The notes: a model not told the origin generated them from the letters alone. DNA of 64,000 nt from Parafrankia sp041008525 (GCF_041008525.1 NZ_JBFLUG010000001.1:124001-188000); one strand, 5' to 3'; shown: positions 42,988 through 52,390, counted from the first letter of the stretch. Translations and numbers: made by a program.

Positions 42988-43905
42988 TCAGTCCACCGCC
43001 ATCTCCGCCGCCCCCTGGGCACAGTCGATGACGAAGGACGCTGTGACCTCCGTCGCGGTACACCCGGCCGGCAGCACCGCCTCCAGTCGCCGCCGGAGCT
43101 CGGCCGCGTCGGCATGGTGGCCGGTGGGGCCCATCAGGGCCAGTTCGACCAGCTCGTCCACCCCCAGCCGGAGGGTACGGGTCAGGGTCTCCGACGACAG
43201 CCGGGTGAACCGGCCGGCCAGGTCCTCGGCGAGCCGCGCCCGCTTGCCCGGGTGAATGCCGACCAGACCGAGCGGCCCCCGCAGCTCCGCCAGGTGGTCG
43301 TCGCCCGGGGTCACCAGCAGCAGCGCCCCGCCCGGCCGGAGCAGGCGGCGCATCTCCGGCAGGTTGCGCGGGGCGAACACGTCGAGCAGGACGTCCACCG
43401 ACCTGTCGGGCAGCGGCCAGGGCCGGGCGACGTCGAAGGCCACCGCGCCGATCCGGGCATGCGCCCGGGCCGCCCGGCGCAGCGCCGGCTTCGACACGTC
43501 GACCGCGAGGCCGAGTGCCCGCGGGCGGGCGTCGACGACGGCGGACAGGTGGTGGGCCGTGCCGGCCCCGATCTCCAGCACCAGCTCGGGGTCCACCTCG
43601 CCAGCCCCGGCCGGCCCGGCACCCCCCGGACTGGCCATGGCGAGGCTGGCCAGCCGGGCGAGGCGGGCGGTGAGCGGCGCGTAGTGGCCGCGCCCGAGGA
43701 AGTCGACCCGGGCCTGGACCATCTCCGCGGTGTCACCGGTCACCCGGCGGGCCTGCCCCGTCCGCAGGTTCAGGTAGCCGGAGCGCTCGACGTCGAACGC
43801 GTGCCCACCACCGCAGCGCAGGCCGGATGGCTCGGCGGGCCCGTCCAGCGGCGCCGCGCACACCGGGCACCGCAGCAGCCGCAGCGCCGGGTGGATCACA
43901 GCCAC
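42988..43905 (-). CDS. rlmA: RlmA-type 23S rRNA guanine-N1 methyltransferase
   Basis: The 305-residue product combines an N-terminal zinc-binding region (CPVCAAPLDG, then LRCGGGHAFDVERSGYLNL) with a SAM-dependent methyltransferase fold (LEIGAGTAHHLSAV). This is the arrangement of RlmA proteins, which methylate guanine in 23S rRNA helix 35, and of the related macrolide-resistance enzyme TlrB. Which guanine it modifies cannot be told. The start is a GTG at 43905; another GTG at 43899 is possible. It lies between the histidine phosphatase and the cytochrome c maturation genes. Confidence 0.85.
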   Translation of the reverse strand: MAVIHPALRLLRCPVCAAPLDGPAEPSGLRCGGGHAFDVERSGYLNLRTGQARRVTGDTAEMVQARVDFLGRGHYAPLTARLARLASLAMASPGGAGPAGAGEVDPELVLEIGAGTAHHLSAVVDARPRALGLAVDVSKPALRRAARAHARIGAVAFDVARPWPLPDRSVDVLLDVFAPRNLPEMRRLLRPGGALLLVTPGDDHLAELRGPLGLVGIHPGKRARLAEDLAGRFTRLSSETLTRTLRLGVDELVELALMGPTGHHADAAELRRRLEAVLPAGCTATEVTASFVIDCAQGAAEMAVD

Positions 43906-43928
43906 GGCCTGCTCGGGCGTGCGCCGGG

Positions 43929-44573
43929 TCAGGCGCCGACGGAGCCGGCCGCGTTCGCGGTCGGCCCGTTGGGCTCGGCGTAGTCCACCCGGACCAGCCG
44001 GTCGCCCCGGTAGACCGCGGAGGTGACGCTGGCGAGGGAGCACTGCCGCCGGTCCGGGCGGTGCCACAGGTGCTGCCCCTCCAGCGCCCGCCGGGCGGTC
44101 CAGACCGGAAGCTGGTGGCTGACCAGGACGACATGCCGCCCGGGGAAGGTGTCCCGCCACTCCGCGACGCTGGTGAGCATCCGGTTCGCGATCTCGACGT
44201 ACGGCTCGCCCCAGGACGGGGTCAGCGGGTTGCGCAGCAGCTTCCACATCCGCGGGTAGCGCAGGACCGCCGGCCCGGCCTCGAACGGCCGGCCCTCGAA
44301 GGCGTTGCGGCTCTCGATCAGCCGCGGGTCGACCTGGAGCTCCACGCCGTGGGCCTCGGTGATCGGGGTGGCCGTCTGCCGGGCGCGGTCCAGCGGGCTG
44401 GAGACGACCGCGGCGACGTCCAGCCCGGCGAGGTACTCGGCGGTGACCTTCGCCTGCCGCTCGCCGGTCTCGGAGAGCCGGTAGCCGGGCAGCCGGCCGT
44501 ACAGCACCTTCTCGGGGTTGAAGACCTCCCCGTGCCGGACGAGATGCACCGTGGTCAGGTCCGCCCCGGTCAC
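43929..44573 (-). CDS. Histidine phosphatase-superfamily protein
   Basis: The 214-residue product is of the phosphoglycerate mutase-like type, with the phospho-accepting RHG in HLVRHGEVFNPE, SSPLDRARQT, and the second catalytic His in VLVSHQLPV. The GTG at 44573 overlaps the hemL stop (GTGA). A gene of this family follows hemL in other actinobacteria as I recall, so the pairing seems conserved, but the substrate is unknown. A true glycolytic mutase is unlikely from the motif context. Confidence 0.85.
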   Translation of the reverse strand: MTGADLTTVHLVRHGEVFNPEKVLYGRLPGYRLSETGERQAKVTAEYLAGLDVAAVVSSPLDRARQTATPITEAHGVELQVDPRLIESRNAFEGRPFEAGPAVLRYPRMWKLLRNPLTPSWGEPYVEIANRMLTSVAEWRDTFPGRHVVLVSHQLPVWTARRALEGQHLWHRPDRRQCSLASVTSAVYRGDRLVRVDYAEPNGPTANAAGSVGA

Positions 44574-45922
44574 GCCGCGCCCCCGCCGACCAGCTCGGAG
44601 CCGGCCTCGACCGCCGCGGCCGCCCGGGCCGCCGCCGGCGCCACGGCGGCGATCCGCTCGACCGCCTCGTCGTCGTGCGCCGCCGAGACGAACCAGGCCT
44701 CGAACGCCGACGGCGGCAGGTAGACGCCGCCGTCGAGCATGGTGTGGAAGAAGGCCGCGTACCGCTCGCTGGTCTGCTGCTTCGCGCCGGCGTAGTCGAC
44801 GACCGCCGCGGCCTCGGTGAAGAACACGCTGAACAGCGACCCGGCGCTGTTCAGCAGGTGCGGCACGCCCTGCTCGGTGAGCGCGGTGGAGACGATGCCG
44901 GCGACGTCCGCCGCCCGCGCGTCGACGGTCGCGTAGACCTCGTCGGTGCAGGCGCGCAGGGTGGCCAGCCCGGCGGCGACCGCGAGCGGGTTCCCGGAGA
45001 GGGTGCCCGCCTGGTAGACGGGGCCGGCGGGGGCCAGCCGGGCCATCACGTCGGCCCGGCCGCCGAACGCCGCGGCGGGCAGGCCGCCGCCCATCACCTT
45101 GCCGAAGGTGAACAGGTCCGGCGCCCAGCCCTGCTCCGCGCCTTCCAGGCCCCACCAGCCCGTCGAGGAGACGCGGAAGCCGGTCATCACCTCGTCGAAC
45201 ACCAGCAGCGCGCCGTAGGAGTCGCACAGGCGCCGCAGGCCGGCGTTGAAGCCGGGCAGCGGCGGGACGACACCCATGTTCGCCGCGACGGCCTCGGTGA
45301 TGACCGCCGCGATGCTGTCGCCGCGCTCGGCGAAGGTCGCCTTCACCAGATCAAGATCGTTGTAGGGCAGGACGATGGTGTCGGCGGTGGCCGCACCGGT
45401 CACGCCGGGGGTGTCGGGCAGCCCGAGGGTCGCCACGCCGGAACCGGCCGAGGCGAGCAGCGCGTCCACGTGCCCGTGGTAGCAGCCGGCGAACTTCACC
45501 ACCGTGGAGCGGCCGGTGAACCCACGGGCCAGCCGGATGGCGCTCATCGTGGCCTCGGTACCGGAGTTGACCAGGCGCACCTGCTCCACCGGGCGGATCC
45601 GGTCGACGATGAGCTCGGCCAGCTCCACCTCGCCGGGAGTCGGGGTGCCGAAGCTCGTCCCCCGGGCAGCGGCCGCTGTGATCGCCGCGACGACGTCCGG
45701 ATGGGCGTGCCCGAGGATCATCGGGCCCCAGGAGCAGACGAGATCGACGTAGGAACGGCCGTCGGCGTCGACGAGCCGCGGCCCCTCGCCACCGACCATG
45801 AAACGGGGAGTGCCGCCGACGGCGCGGAACGCGCGCACCGGAGAGTTCACTCCGCCCGGAACAACCCGCTGGGCGCGCTGGAAAAGATCCTCGGACGCCG
45901 GTGCGGCAGACGGAACCACCAT
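44570..45922 (-). CDS. hemL: Glutamate-1-semialdehyde 2,1-aminomutase
   Basis: HemL converts glutamate-1-semialdehyde, the product of HemA, to 5-aminolevulinate, using pyridoxal phosphate. The 450-residue product has RVVPGGVNSPVRAF at its start, the cofactor region NSGTEATMSAIRLAR, FDEVMTGFRV, and the PLP lysine in TFGKVMGGGLPAAA. The ATG at 45922 has caagga upstream; longer frames exist but start far from conserved sequence. Its neighbours are cytochrome c maturation genes rather than the other hem genes. Confidence 0.95.
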   Translation of the reverse strand: MVVPSAAPASEDLFQRAQRVVPGGVNSPVRAFRAVGGTPRFMVGGEGPRLVDADGRSYVDLVCSWGPMILGHAHPDVVAAITAAAARGTSFGTPTPGEVELAELIVDRIRPVEQVRLVNSGTEATMSAIRLARGFTGRSTVVKFAGCYHGHVDALLASAGSGVATLGLPDTPGVTGAATADTIVLPYNDLDLVKATFAERGDSIAAVITEAVAANMGVVPPLPGFNAGLRRLCDSYGALLVFDEVMTGFRVSSTGWWGLEGAEQGWAPDLFTFGKVMGGGLPAAAFGGRADVMARLAPAGPVYQAGTLSGNPLAVAAGLATLRACTDEVYATVDARAADVAGIVSTALTEQGVPHLLNSAGSLFSVFFTEAAAVVDYAGAKQQTSERYAAFFHTMLDGGVYLPPSAFEAWFVSAAHDDEAVERIAAVAPAAARAAAAVEAGSELVGGGAA

Positions 45923-46580
45923 GCCCCGATCCTTGCAGGTCTCGCCCGGGGCCGGCGCCCGGCGCGGCCACCCGGATCCGGTACCGCCGCTCGGGGCCGC
46001 CCGGCCGGCCCACGGGGCCCGTGACGCACCTGACACGACGAAGGCCGCCGGCGGACGGGGGTCTGCCCCGGCCGCCCACCGGCGGCGGCTCACGGCTACC
46101 AGGCGCTCGCTGCCCGCGGATGGCCAACGCCGGCCCGCGGGGGCCCCGTCACGCTCCCGCGTCTGGCTGCCACCCGGGGTCTTGCCTGGCCGCCATGTCG
46201 ATGATATGCCGCCGCCGCAGGACGGCCGCCCACCGGCACAGTCCCGCCCGTGGTCCCTTACTCGACGGATGTGCTGGCAGAGCGCATCTCCCTCTGGGAG
46301 ACCGCTCGAAAGACCATGATCAATAGGCGCAGTTGTCCTGTACACGCCTCCCCCTCCGGTCCGCCCGGTCCCGCTGCGGCCGCCTCGCGGCCAGAAGCGC
46401 GATCATCCGGGACGCCCGGCTCGCCCTCGGGGGCAGTCCGGAGGCCGGCGTTCGCTCCCGTGCCGCAGCGCTCCGGACTCCGCGGTTTCCGCGGTTCCGC
46501 GGGCCCGGAAGCTCACGGAACCGCGGGGACCGGCTCGGCCGCCGGACCCGGCGCAGGCCGGTCAGCCGGTCAGCCGGTCG
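45923..46580. other. Gene-free stretch between hemL and the copZ-like gene
   Basis: No gene is supported. It contains several perfect hairpins: tctccc/gggaga (46287-46301), ggccgc/gcggcc (46378-46392) and an 11-bp stem downstream of the copper chaperone gene (46489-46526). The area near 46310-46340 is relatively A+T-rich and may hold the hemL promoter. Confidence 0.5.
46480..46526 (-). terminator. Strong hairpin downstream of the copZ-like gene
   Basis: The arms ccgcggttccg (46489-46499) and cggaaccgcgg (46516-46526) pair perfectly over 11 bp around a 16-base loop. The left arm can also pair with an adjacent ccgcgg at 46480-46485. The element starts 55 bases after the copper chaperone stop codon in the direction of transcription. 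It is a likely terminator or 3' stabilising structure, though without a T-tract. Confidence 0.5.
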
Positions 46581-46805
46581 TCAGAGGCGGCCGGCGAGGG
46601 TGTAACCGGCTTCCTTGACGGCCGCGTCGACGGCGGCGTCGTCGATCTCGCTGGCACTCGTCACGGTGACCCGCCCGGTCGCGGCGTCGACGTCGACCGC
46701 GCTCACGGCGGGCAGCCGCGAGATCTCCTCGTTGACGGCCGCGGCGCAGTGGCCGCAGGTCATCCCGGTGACGCTGAAGGTGGTCACGATGCTGGTGACG
46801 GACAT
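46581..46805 (-). CDS. copZ: CopZ-like copper chaperone
   Basis: The 74-residue product is a single heavy-metal-associated domain with the metal-binding GMTCGHC (Cys17, Cys20) and a beta-alpha-beta-beta-alpha-beta pattern, so it should carry Cu(I) in the cytoplasm. The ATG at 46805 has ggagg nine bases upstream. No copper-exporting ATPase or CsoR gene is in the window, so it stands alone. A metal-operator-like inverted repeat lies 76-106 bases upstream. Confidence 0.88.
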   Translation of the reverse strand: MSVTSIVTTFSVTGMTCGHCAAAVNEEISRLPAVSAVDVDAATGRVTVTSASEIDDAAVDAAVKEAGYTLAGRL

Positions 46806-46880
46806 GACGACGCCTCCCGTGATGTGATCATGGGCCCCGGGCGGAACTGCGCGCGGAGCCCGAAGATTCCGACGGTCAGC

Positions 46881-46911
46881 ACCCTACGCCCGTACCCTCC
46901 CCCCGTAGGGT
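46881..46911. promoter_or_regulatory. Inverted repeat upstream of copZ-like gene, possible CsoR-type site
   Basis: The arms accctacg (46881-46888) and cgtagggt (46904-46911) are perfectly complementary. Inside them a second, smaller repeat gives taccct and agggt around a C-rich centre. C-rich/G-rich inverted repeats containing TACCC are typical of actinobacterial CsoR operators. The position suits a promoter for the copper chaperone gene. The match to CsoR sites is from memory and only approximate. Confidence 0.4.
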
Positions 46912-46997
46912 TCCGTCCCGGGGTCGACCCGGCCACATGGGCCACGCCAAGACCACGACGAGACACGGCGCTGACGGGGCCCCGGAGACGCGAGCGA

Positions 46998-47014
46998 GCC
47001 GCGGGAGCCGCGGC
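46998..47014 (-). terminator. Candidate terminator after hemB
   Basis: The arms gccgcgg (46998-47004) and ccgcggc (47008-47014) form a perfect 7-bp G+C stem with a 3-base loop, ten bases after the hemB stop codon in its direction of transcription. No T-tract follows. It fits the end of the rex-hem operon. Confidence 0.5.
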
Positions 47015-47023
47015 CGGCGCAGG

Positions 47024-48073
47024 TCAGCCGCGGGAGCGCAGGAGGTCGGCGACCTCGGCCGCCCAGTACGTGAGGATGATGTCCGCGCCGGCCCGCCGGG
47101 CGGCCGTCAGCGTCTCCAGGATGATCCTGTCCCGGTCGAGCCACCCGTTGGCCGCCGCCGCCTCGACCATCGCGTACTCGCCGGAGACCTGGTAGGCGGC
47201 GACCGGGACGTCCACGCTGTCGGCGACCGCGCGCAGGATGTCCAGGTAGGCCAGCGCCGGCTTCACCATCACCGCGTCGGCGCCCTCGGCGAGGTCGAGC
47301 GCCACCTCGCGCAGCGCCTCCCCCACCGAACGGGCCGGGTCCTGCTGGTAGCCGGCCCGGTCACCGAACTGCGGCGCGCACAGCGCCGCCTCCCGGAACG
47401 GCCCGTAGAAGGCCGAGGCGTACTTGGCGGAGTAGGCGAGGACAGGCAGCTCGGTGTGGCCGGCGCCGTCGAGCGCGGCCCGGATCGCCGCGACCTGCCC
47501 GTCCATCATGCCGCTGGGGGCGATCACCTCGACGCCGGCGGCGGCCTGGGCCAGCGCGATCTGCGCGTAGCGCCCGAGCGTGGCGTCGTTGTCAACGTCG
47601 CCCGCGGGGGTCAGCAGGCCGCAGTGACCGTGGTCGGTGTACTCGTCAAGGCAGAGATCGGCCATGATCACCACGTCGCCACCGACCTCGGATGCCAGGT
47701 CCGCGAGGGCGAGCTGGACGATGCCGGCCGGGTCGTCGGCAGCCGAGCCGCGGCTGTCCTTGTGCTCGGGAACGCCGAACAGGATGATCCCACCGACGCC
47801 GGCCGCCGCGGCCTCGGCCGCGGCCTTGCGCAGCGTCGACCGCGTGTGCTGGACGACTCCCGGCATCGACGAGATCGGAACCGGGTCGGTCACACCCTCC
47901 CGGACGAACATCGGCAGGACGAGGTCAGCCGGATGCAGCCGCACGTCGGCGACCAGCCGACGCAGCGGCGCACCGCGGCGCAGCCGCCGCGGGCGCGCCA
48001 ACGGGAACCCCGGCTGGGCCGCCGGGCGGCCCGCCGGCAGGCCCGCCGTGGCGCGCCCGGGCGTCCCGGTCAC
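47024..48073 (-). CDS. hemB: Delta-aminolevulinic acid dehydratase (porphobilinogen synthase)
   Basis: HemB condenses two 5-aminolevulinate molecules to porphobilinogen. The 349-residue product has both active-site lysine regions, YSAKYASAFYGPFR and VMVKPALAYLD. Its metal region is DLCLDEYTDHGHCG, in which the middle ligand of the classic three-cysteine zinc site is Asp, so its metal preference may differ from zinc-only enzymes. The GTG at 48073 overlaps the hemD stop (GTGA). The N-terminal 20-30 residues are Pro/Ala/Arg-rich. It closes the rex-hem operon. Confidence 0.94.
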   Translation of the reverse strand: MTGTPGRATAGLPAGRPAAQPGFPLARPRRLRRGAPLRRLVADVRLHPADLVLPMFVREGVTDPVPISSMPGVVQHTRSTLRKAAAEAAAAGVGGIILFGVPEHKDSRGSAADDPAGIVQLALADLASEVGGDVVIMADLCLDEYTDHGHCGLLTPAGDVDNDATLGRYAQIALAQAAAGVEVIAPSGMMDGQVAAIRAALDGAGHTELPVLAYSAKYASAFYGPFREAALCAPQFGDRAGYQQDPARSVGEALREVALDLAEGADAVMVKPALAYLDILRAVADSVDVPVAAYQVSGEYAMVEAAAANGWLDRDRIILETLTAARRAGADIILTYWAAEVADLLRSRG

Positions 48074-49884
48074 CGCCGGGAGCCCCGTCGCGGCTTGGGC
48101 AGCCGGGCGGCCAGCGGGCCGACCTTGCCGAGTTCCTCGCGGTGCTCGGCGGCGAACTCGGCCAGCGCCGTCACCAGCGACGGGATCGACGCCTCGGTGG
48201 CCTGGACGTCCACCCGCAGCCCGAGTTCGACCGCGGTGGCCGCGGTCGCCGGGCCGATCACGGCGATGACGGTCGTCTCGTGCGGCTTGCCGGCGATGCC
48301 GACCAGGTTGCGCACGGTGGAGGAGGACGTGAAGACGACCGCGTCGACCCGCCCGCCCTTGAGGGCCTCGCGGATCGGTGCGGGCGGCGGGGCCGCCCGC
48401 ACCGTGCGGTAGGCAGTGACGTCGTCGACCTGCCAGCCGCGGTCCTTCACCCCGGCGACGAGCGTGTCGGTGGCGATGTCGGCCCGCGGCAACAGGACGC
48501 GGTCGAGCAGGTCGAGCGAGTCGTCGAACTCGGGCCACTCCTCCAGCAGGCCCTCGCTGGACTGCTGGCCGGCGGGCACCAGGTCGGGCCGGATACCGAA
48601 GGCGCGCAGCGCGTCCGCGGTGGCCTCGCCGATCGCGGCGACCTTGACCCCGGCGAAGGCGCGGGCGTCCAGGCTGCGCTCCTCGACCTTCTCCTGCACG
48701 GCCTTCACCGCGTTCACCGAGGTGAACGCAACCCACTGGTACCGCCCGGAGACCAGGCCCGTGATGGCCCGTTCCATCGGGGCGGCCGTGCGGGGCGGCT
48801 CCACGGCGATCGTCGGCACCTCCAGCGGGCTCGCCCCGTGTGCACGCAGGGAGTCGGAGAGGATCGCGGCCTGCTCCTTCGTCCGCGGCACCAGCACGGT
48901 CCAGCCGAACAGGGCGCGGGTCTCCCACCAGGACAGCTTGGAGCGGGTCCCGACGACCTGGCCGACCGAGATGACGACCTCGTGCGGCGGGGTGGCGGTC
49001 GCGCCGAGCATGGGGGCGGCGTCGGCCTCGATCCGGTCCAGCGTCGAGGTGACGGTGCGCTGGTCGGTGGTGGTGCCGTCGACCGTGACCGCGATCGGGG
49101 TGTCACCGGGGCGGCCGTGCTCGACCAGCGCGGTGGCCACCTTGCCGATCTCGGTGGGGCCGGCGGTGATGATCAGAGTGCCGGGCGCCTGCGCCAGGGC
49201 GCCCCAGTCGACGTCCCCGTGCGTGGTGGGCAGGCCGAGCCCGCCGAAGCCGGTCGGGGTGCCCAGGCCCAGCGGCGCACCGAAGCCGCCACCGACACCC
49301 AGCGGGCCGGTGCCCAGGCCGGACATCGACCGGCTGCCGAGCCGCGGCGCGCCGAACGGCGGCGCGGTGAGCGGGCCGACCGGGTCGCCGGCACCGAACG
49401 GCGACCCGCTGTTGACCGAACCCGAGGACGAGAAGACACCCGACGTACTCGCGAAGGTGACCGGGGAGCCGGGGGCCACCCCGGCGTAGGTGGCCACGGC
49501 GGCCGACGTGGAGACACCGGGCACCACCCGGTAGGGGATCCGGGCCTTCGCCAGCGACTGGGCGTCCGCGGCTCCGATCCGGGTCAGCCACGGGTCCGAC
49601 GCGTAGAGGCGGACGACCTTCTCCCCGGCCCGAGCCCGGCTGACGACCGCGGCGGTCGCGGCCTCGGCGTCGCGGACCGGCTTCGGGGCGTCGAGGTCAC
49701 CGATCCGCAGCACCTCCGCCGACAGCGACTCGACCACGGCGGACGGGACGTCCGGGTCGGCGACGACGACGTCCGCGGCGGCGAGAGTCTCCACGGCGAG
49801 GACGGTCAGCAGCCCCGGATCATGGGGTCCGGCGCCCACCAGCGCAACCGGGGACACGGGCTTCTTGGTACGTCGGGTGGCCAT
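48070..49884 (-). CDS. hemD: HemD uroporphyrinogen-III synthase with a degenerate CobA-like N-terminus
   Basis: The C-terminal part (about residues 335-590) is a complete HemD domain, and its place between hemC and hemB supports the heme-pathway role of closing hydroxymethylbilane to uroporphyrinogen III. The N-terminal 270 residues resemble the methyltransferase CobA (VGAGPHDPGLLTV, VVPGVSTSAAVATYAG). But the usual GGDPF-GRG-EE region reads YASDPWLTRIG, and a Gly/Ser/Pro-rich insertion of about 70 residues follows. The methyltransferase is therefore probably inactive. The ATG at 49884 lies two bases after the hemC stop. The protein is 604 residues. Confidence 0.9.
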   Translation of the reverse strand: MATRRTKKPVSPVALVGAGPHDPGLLTVLAVETLAAADVVVADPDVPSAVVESLSAEVLRIGDLDAPKPVRDAEAATAAVVSRARAGEKVVRLYASDPWLTRIGAADAQSLAKARIPYRVVPGVSTSAAVATYAGVAPGSPVTFASTSGVFSSSGSVNSGSPFGAGDPVGPLTAPPFGAPRLGSRSMSGLGTGPLGVGGGFGAPLGLGTPTGFGGLGLPTTHGDVDWGALAQAPGTLIITAGPTEIGKVATALVEHGRPGDTPIAVTVDGTTTDQRTVTSTLDRIEADAAPMLGATATPPHEVVISVGQVVGTRSKLSWWETRALFGWTVLVPRTKEQAAILSDSLRAHGASPLEVPTIAVEPPRTAAPMERAITGLVSGRYQWVAFTSVNAVKAVQEKVEERSLDARAFAGVKVAAIGEATADALRAFGIRPDLVPAGQQSSEGLLEEWPEFDDSLDLLDRVLLPRADIATDTLVAGVKDRGWQVDDVTAYRTVRAAPPPAPIREALKGGRVDAVVFTSSSTVRNLVGIAGKPHETTVIAVIGPATAATAVELGLRVDVQATEASIPSLVTALAEFAAEHREELGKVGPLAARLPKPRRGSRR

Positions 49885-49886
49885 GC

Positions 49887-50960
49887 TCAGCTTGTTCCCA
49901 TCAGCGTGTGTGCTCCGGCGGACAACAGCTCGTCCGCGAGGCGCTGCCCGAGCGCCTCCGGGTCGACGGCAGAACCGGTGAGTTCGCGCCGCAGGACCCT
50001 GCCTCCATCCGGCGCCGAGACCACCGCCCGCAGGCGGATGCCACCCACGGCGGGCGCACCATCGCCGCGCGTGTCCGGGTGCGAGCCGGCTCCTGGAAGG
50101 ACCTGGGCCAAGGCACCCACCGGAGCGGTGCAACCGGCTTCGATGCCTGCCAGGAAAGCACGCTCGGCTCTGACCGCGACAGAGGACGATGCGTCGTCGA
50201 GCACAAACCGTAGCAGCTCGGCGAGTCCTCCATCGATGCCCCGGCCCCGATCTGGTCCGGTCTGATCGGATGCTGGTCCGGCGTCCGGCGTCCGGGCGCA
50301 CTCGATCGCCAGCGCGCCCTGGCCGGGAGCGGGCAGGATCACCTCGGGCGGGATCACCTCGGTCACGGCGTCCAGCCGGTCGAGGCGCGCCAGGCCCGCG
50401 TGCGCAAGGACGACGGCGTCCACCTCGCCGTCGATCGCCTTCTTGATCCGGGTGTCCACGTTGCCCCGGATCGGCACGACCTCGAAGCCGTGGCCGAGCG
50501 CGCGCAGCTGCGCCGCCCGCCGCGGCGACCCGGTTCCCACCCGCGCGTCGGGGCCGAGCTCCGCCAGCGTGCGCCCGCCGGGCGACACCAGGACGTCCCG
50601 GGTGTCGGCCCGCGGCGGGACGGCGGCGAGCACCAGCCCGGCCGGCGTGGCGGTCGGGAGGTCCTTGAGCGAGTGGACGGCGAGGTCGATCTCACCGGCC
50701 AGCAGCGCGTCACGCAGGGCGCTCACAAAGACACCCGTACCGCCGATCTGACTGATCGCCGCCTGGGACCGGTCGCCCTCGGTGACGATCTCGACGAGCT
50801 CCACCGGCCGGCCGAGCCGGGCCCGCAGCGTCTCGGCGATCTGCCCCGACTGCGCCAGTGCCAGCGCCGAGCGACGTGTACCCAGCCGCAGTGGCCGGCG
50901 CGCCAGCCAGGCGTGCTCCGGCGCGTCGGGCGCTGGGTTCTGCCCTCGGGTCTCAGTCAC
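49887..50960 (-). CDS. hemC: Hydroxymethylbilane synthase (porphobilinogen deaminase)
   Basis: HemC polymerises four porphobilinogens on a dipyrromethane cofactor. The 357-residue product has LGTRRSALALAQ near the N-terminus, HSLKDLPT, GTGSPRRAAQL and the cofactor-binding cysteine in AGCTAPVG. It carries a small insertion rich in Asp, Gly and Pro before the third domain. The start at 50960 overlaps the hemA stop (ATGA pattern). It is third in the rex-hemA-hemC-hemD-hemB run. Confidence 0.95.
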   Translation of the reverse strand: MTETRGQNPAPDAPEHAWLARRPLRLGTRRSALALAQSGQIAETLRARLGRPVELVEIVTEGDRSQAAISQIGGTGVFVSALRDALLAGEIDLAVHSLKDLPTATPAGLVLAAVPPRADTRDVLVSPGGRTLAELGPDARVGTGSPRRAAQLRALGHGFEVVPIRGNVDTRIKKAIDGEVDAVVLAHAGLARLDRLDAVTEVIPPEVILPAPGQGALAIECARTPDAGPASDQTGPDRGRGIDGGLAELLRFVLDDASSSVAVRAERAFLAGIEAGCTAPVGALAQVLPGAGSHPDTRGDGAPAVGGIRLRAVVSAPDGGRVLRRELTGSAVDPEALGQRLADELLSAGAHTLMGTS

Positions 50961-52390
50961 GTTCTCTCCACCAGATCCAGGTCAGGGGCGGAGACGATGG
51001 CTGGCACGTCCCGGGGCAGGTCGAACAGTTCGCGAAGGGCCTCCGCATAGGAATCACCACCTGGCGCCTCCGCGAGCTGCTGCACCCGCACCGTCGGTGC
51101 GTGCAGCAGCTTGTCGACCACCCTGCGGACCGTGCCGGAGACCATGTCCCACTCACGGTTGTCAAGATCGGGCATGCGGCTGCGCAGCCGGTCGAGCTCG
51201 TCGCGCACCACCGCCGCCGCGTGTGCCCGCAGAGCCACCACGGTCGGGGCGACCCGCTCCGCGCGCCGCCGGTCGAGGAAGCCGGCCACCTCCGCGGCGA
51301 CCAGCGACCGGACGGCCTCCACGTCGTGGGACACCTGTGCCCCGTCCAGGGCGACCCGGAGGGCCTCGATGTCGATCAGGGTGACCCCGGGCAGCTCCCG
51401 CACGGCAGGGTCGATGTCGCGCGGGAGCGCGAGGTCGAGAAAGACCAGCGGGCGGCCGCCGCGGCCCGCCATGGCCGACCGGACCACATCGTGGCCCACC
51501 ACGAGACCGGACGCACCGGTCGAGGACAGGACCAGATCAGCCCGGCCGATCTCGTGGGCGACGTCGGCCAGGCCGACCGCCCGCGCGTCGTGGGTCTGCG
51601 CGACGCGGGCCGCGTGGGCTGGCGTCCGGTTCGCGATGACGACCTCGCCGGCACCGGCCCGGCGCACGGTCTGGGCGGCCAGCGAGCCCACCGCACCCGC
51701 ACCGATGATCAACACACGGGCACCGGCGAGGGGGGCGGCGTCGCCGCCCGGGTCGACTGGTGCGGTGAGACCGGGGCGCAGCATCTCCTCGACCGCGTCC
51801 GCCGGGTCGGTTCCCGGGCCGGCGACGGGTGCGGCCAGCGCGTCCGGGCGGCGGGCCTGCAGGTCGAAGGCGGCCATCCGCACGCCGACCGCGACGATCG
51901 AGGCTCCCGCCGCGTCGATGGATGTCTCGGTGTGCGCGCGCTTGCCGACCCGCAGGGCGGTCTGGAACAGCCCGCCGAGGATCCCGCTGGTCACCTCGGC
52001 CGCCTGGGCCGCCCGGAACGCCACCCGCACCTGGCCGAGAATCTGCGACTCGCCGACCAGCATCGAGTCCAGCCCGCACACCACCGAGAACAGGTGGCTG
52101 ACCGCCCGTGCCTCGTGGTGCACGTAGAGGTGGTTCGCGAGGTCGTTCAGCGGCACCCCACACACCCGGCTGAGCTGGTCGGAGATGTCGGCCAGCCCGC
52201 CGTGGAAGGTCTCCACCTCGGCGTAGATCTCGGTGCGGTTGCAGGTCGAGAGAACGACCGCCTCGCTGATGTGGTCAGCCGCGACCAGGTCGTGGAGGAC
52301 CTTCGCCGTCTCGTCCGCGGAGACCGCGGCGAGTTCCAGCAGCGAGGTCGGTGCGGTCCGGTGGTTGAGCCCCACCGCCAGCAGGCTCAC
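50957..52390 (-). CDS. hemA: Glutamyl-tRNA reductase
   Basis: HemA reduces glutamyl-tRNA to glutamate-1-semialdehyde, the first committed step of the C5 heme pathway. The 477-residue product has the catalytic Cys50 in LSTCNRTEIY, the HHEARAVSHLFSV and GESQILGQVR signatures, an NADPH-binding IIGAGAVGS and a C-terminal dimerisation helix. An insertion of about 40 residues rich in Pro, Ala and Gly precedes the NADPH domain. It overlaps rex by four bases, so it should be co-transcribed with and controlled by Rex. Confidence 0.95.
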   Translation of the reverse strand: MSLLAVGLNHRTAPTSLLELAAVSADETAKVLHDLVAADHISEAVVLSTCNRTEIYAEVETFHGGLADISDQLSRVCGVPLNDLANHLYVHHEARAVSHLFSVVCGLDSMLVGESQILGQVRVAFRAAQAAEVTSGILGGLFQTALRVGKRAHTETSIDAAGASIVAVGVRMAAFDLQARRPDALAAPVAGPGTDPADAVEEMLRPGLTAPVDPGGDAAPLAGARVLIIGAGAVGSLAAQTVRRAGAGEVVIANRTPAHAARVAQTHDARAVGLADVAHEIGRADLVLSSTGASGLVVGHDVVRSAMAGRGGRPLVFLDLALPRDIDPAVRELPGVTLIDIEALRVALDGAQVSHDVEAVRSLVAAEVAGFLDRRRAERVAPTVVALRAHAAAVVRDELDRLRSRMPDLDNREWDMVSGTVRRVVDKLLHAPTVRVQQLAEAPGGDSYAEALRELFDLPRDVPAIVSAPDLDLVERT

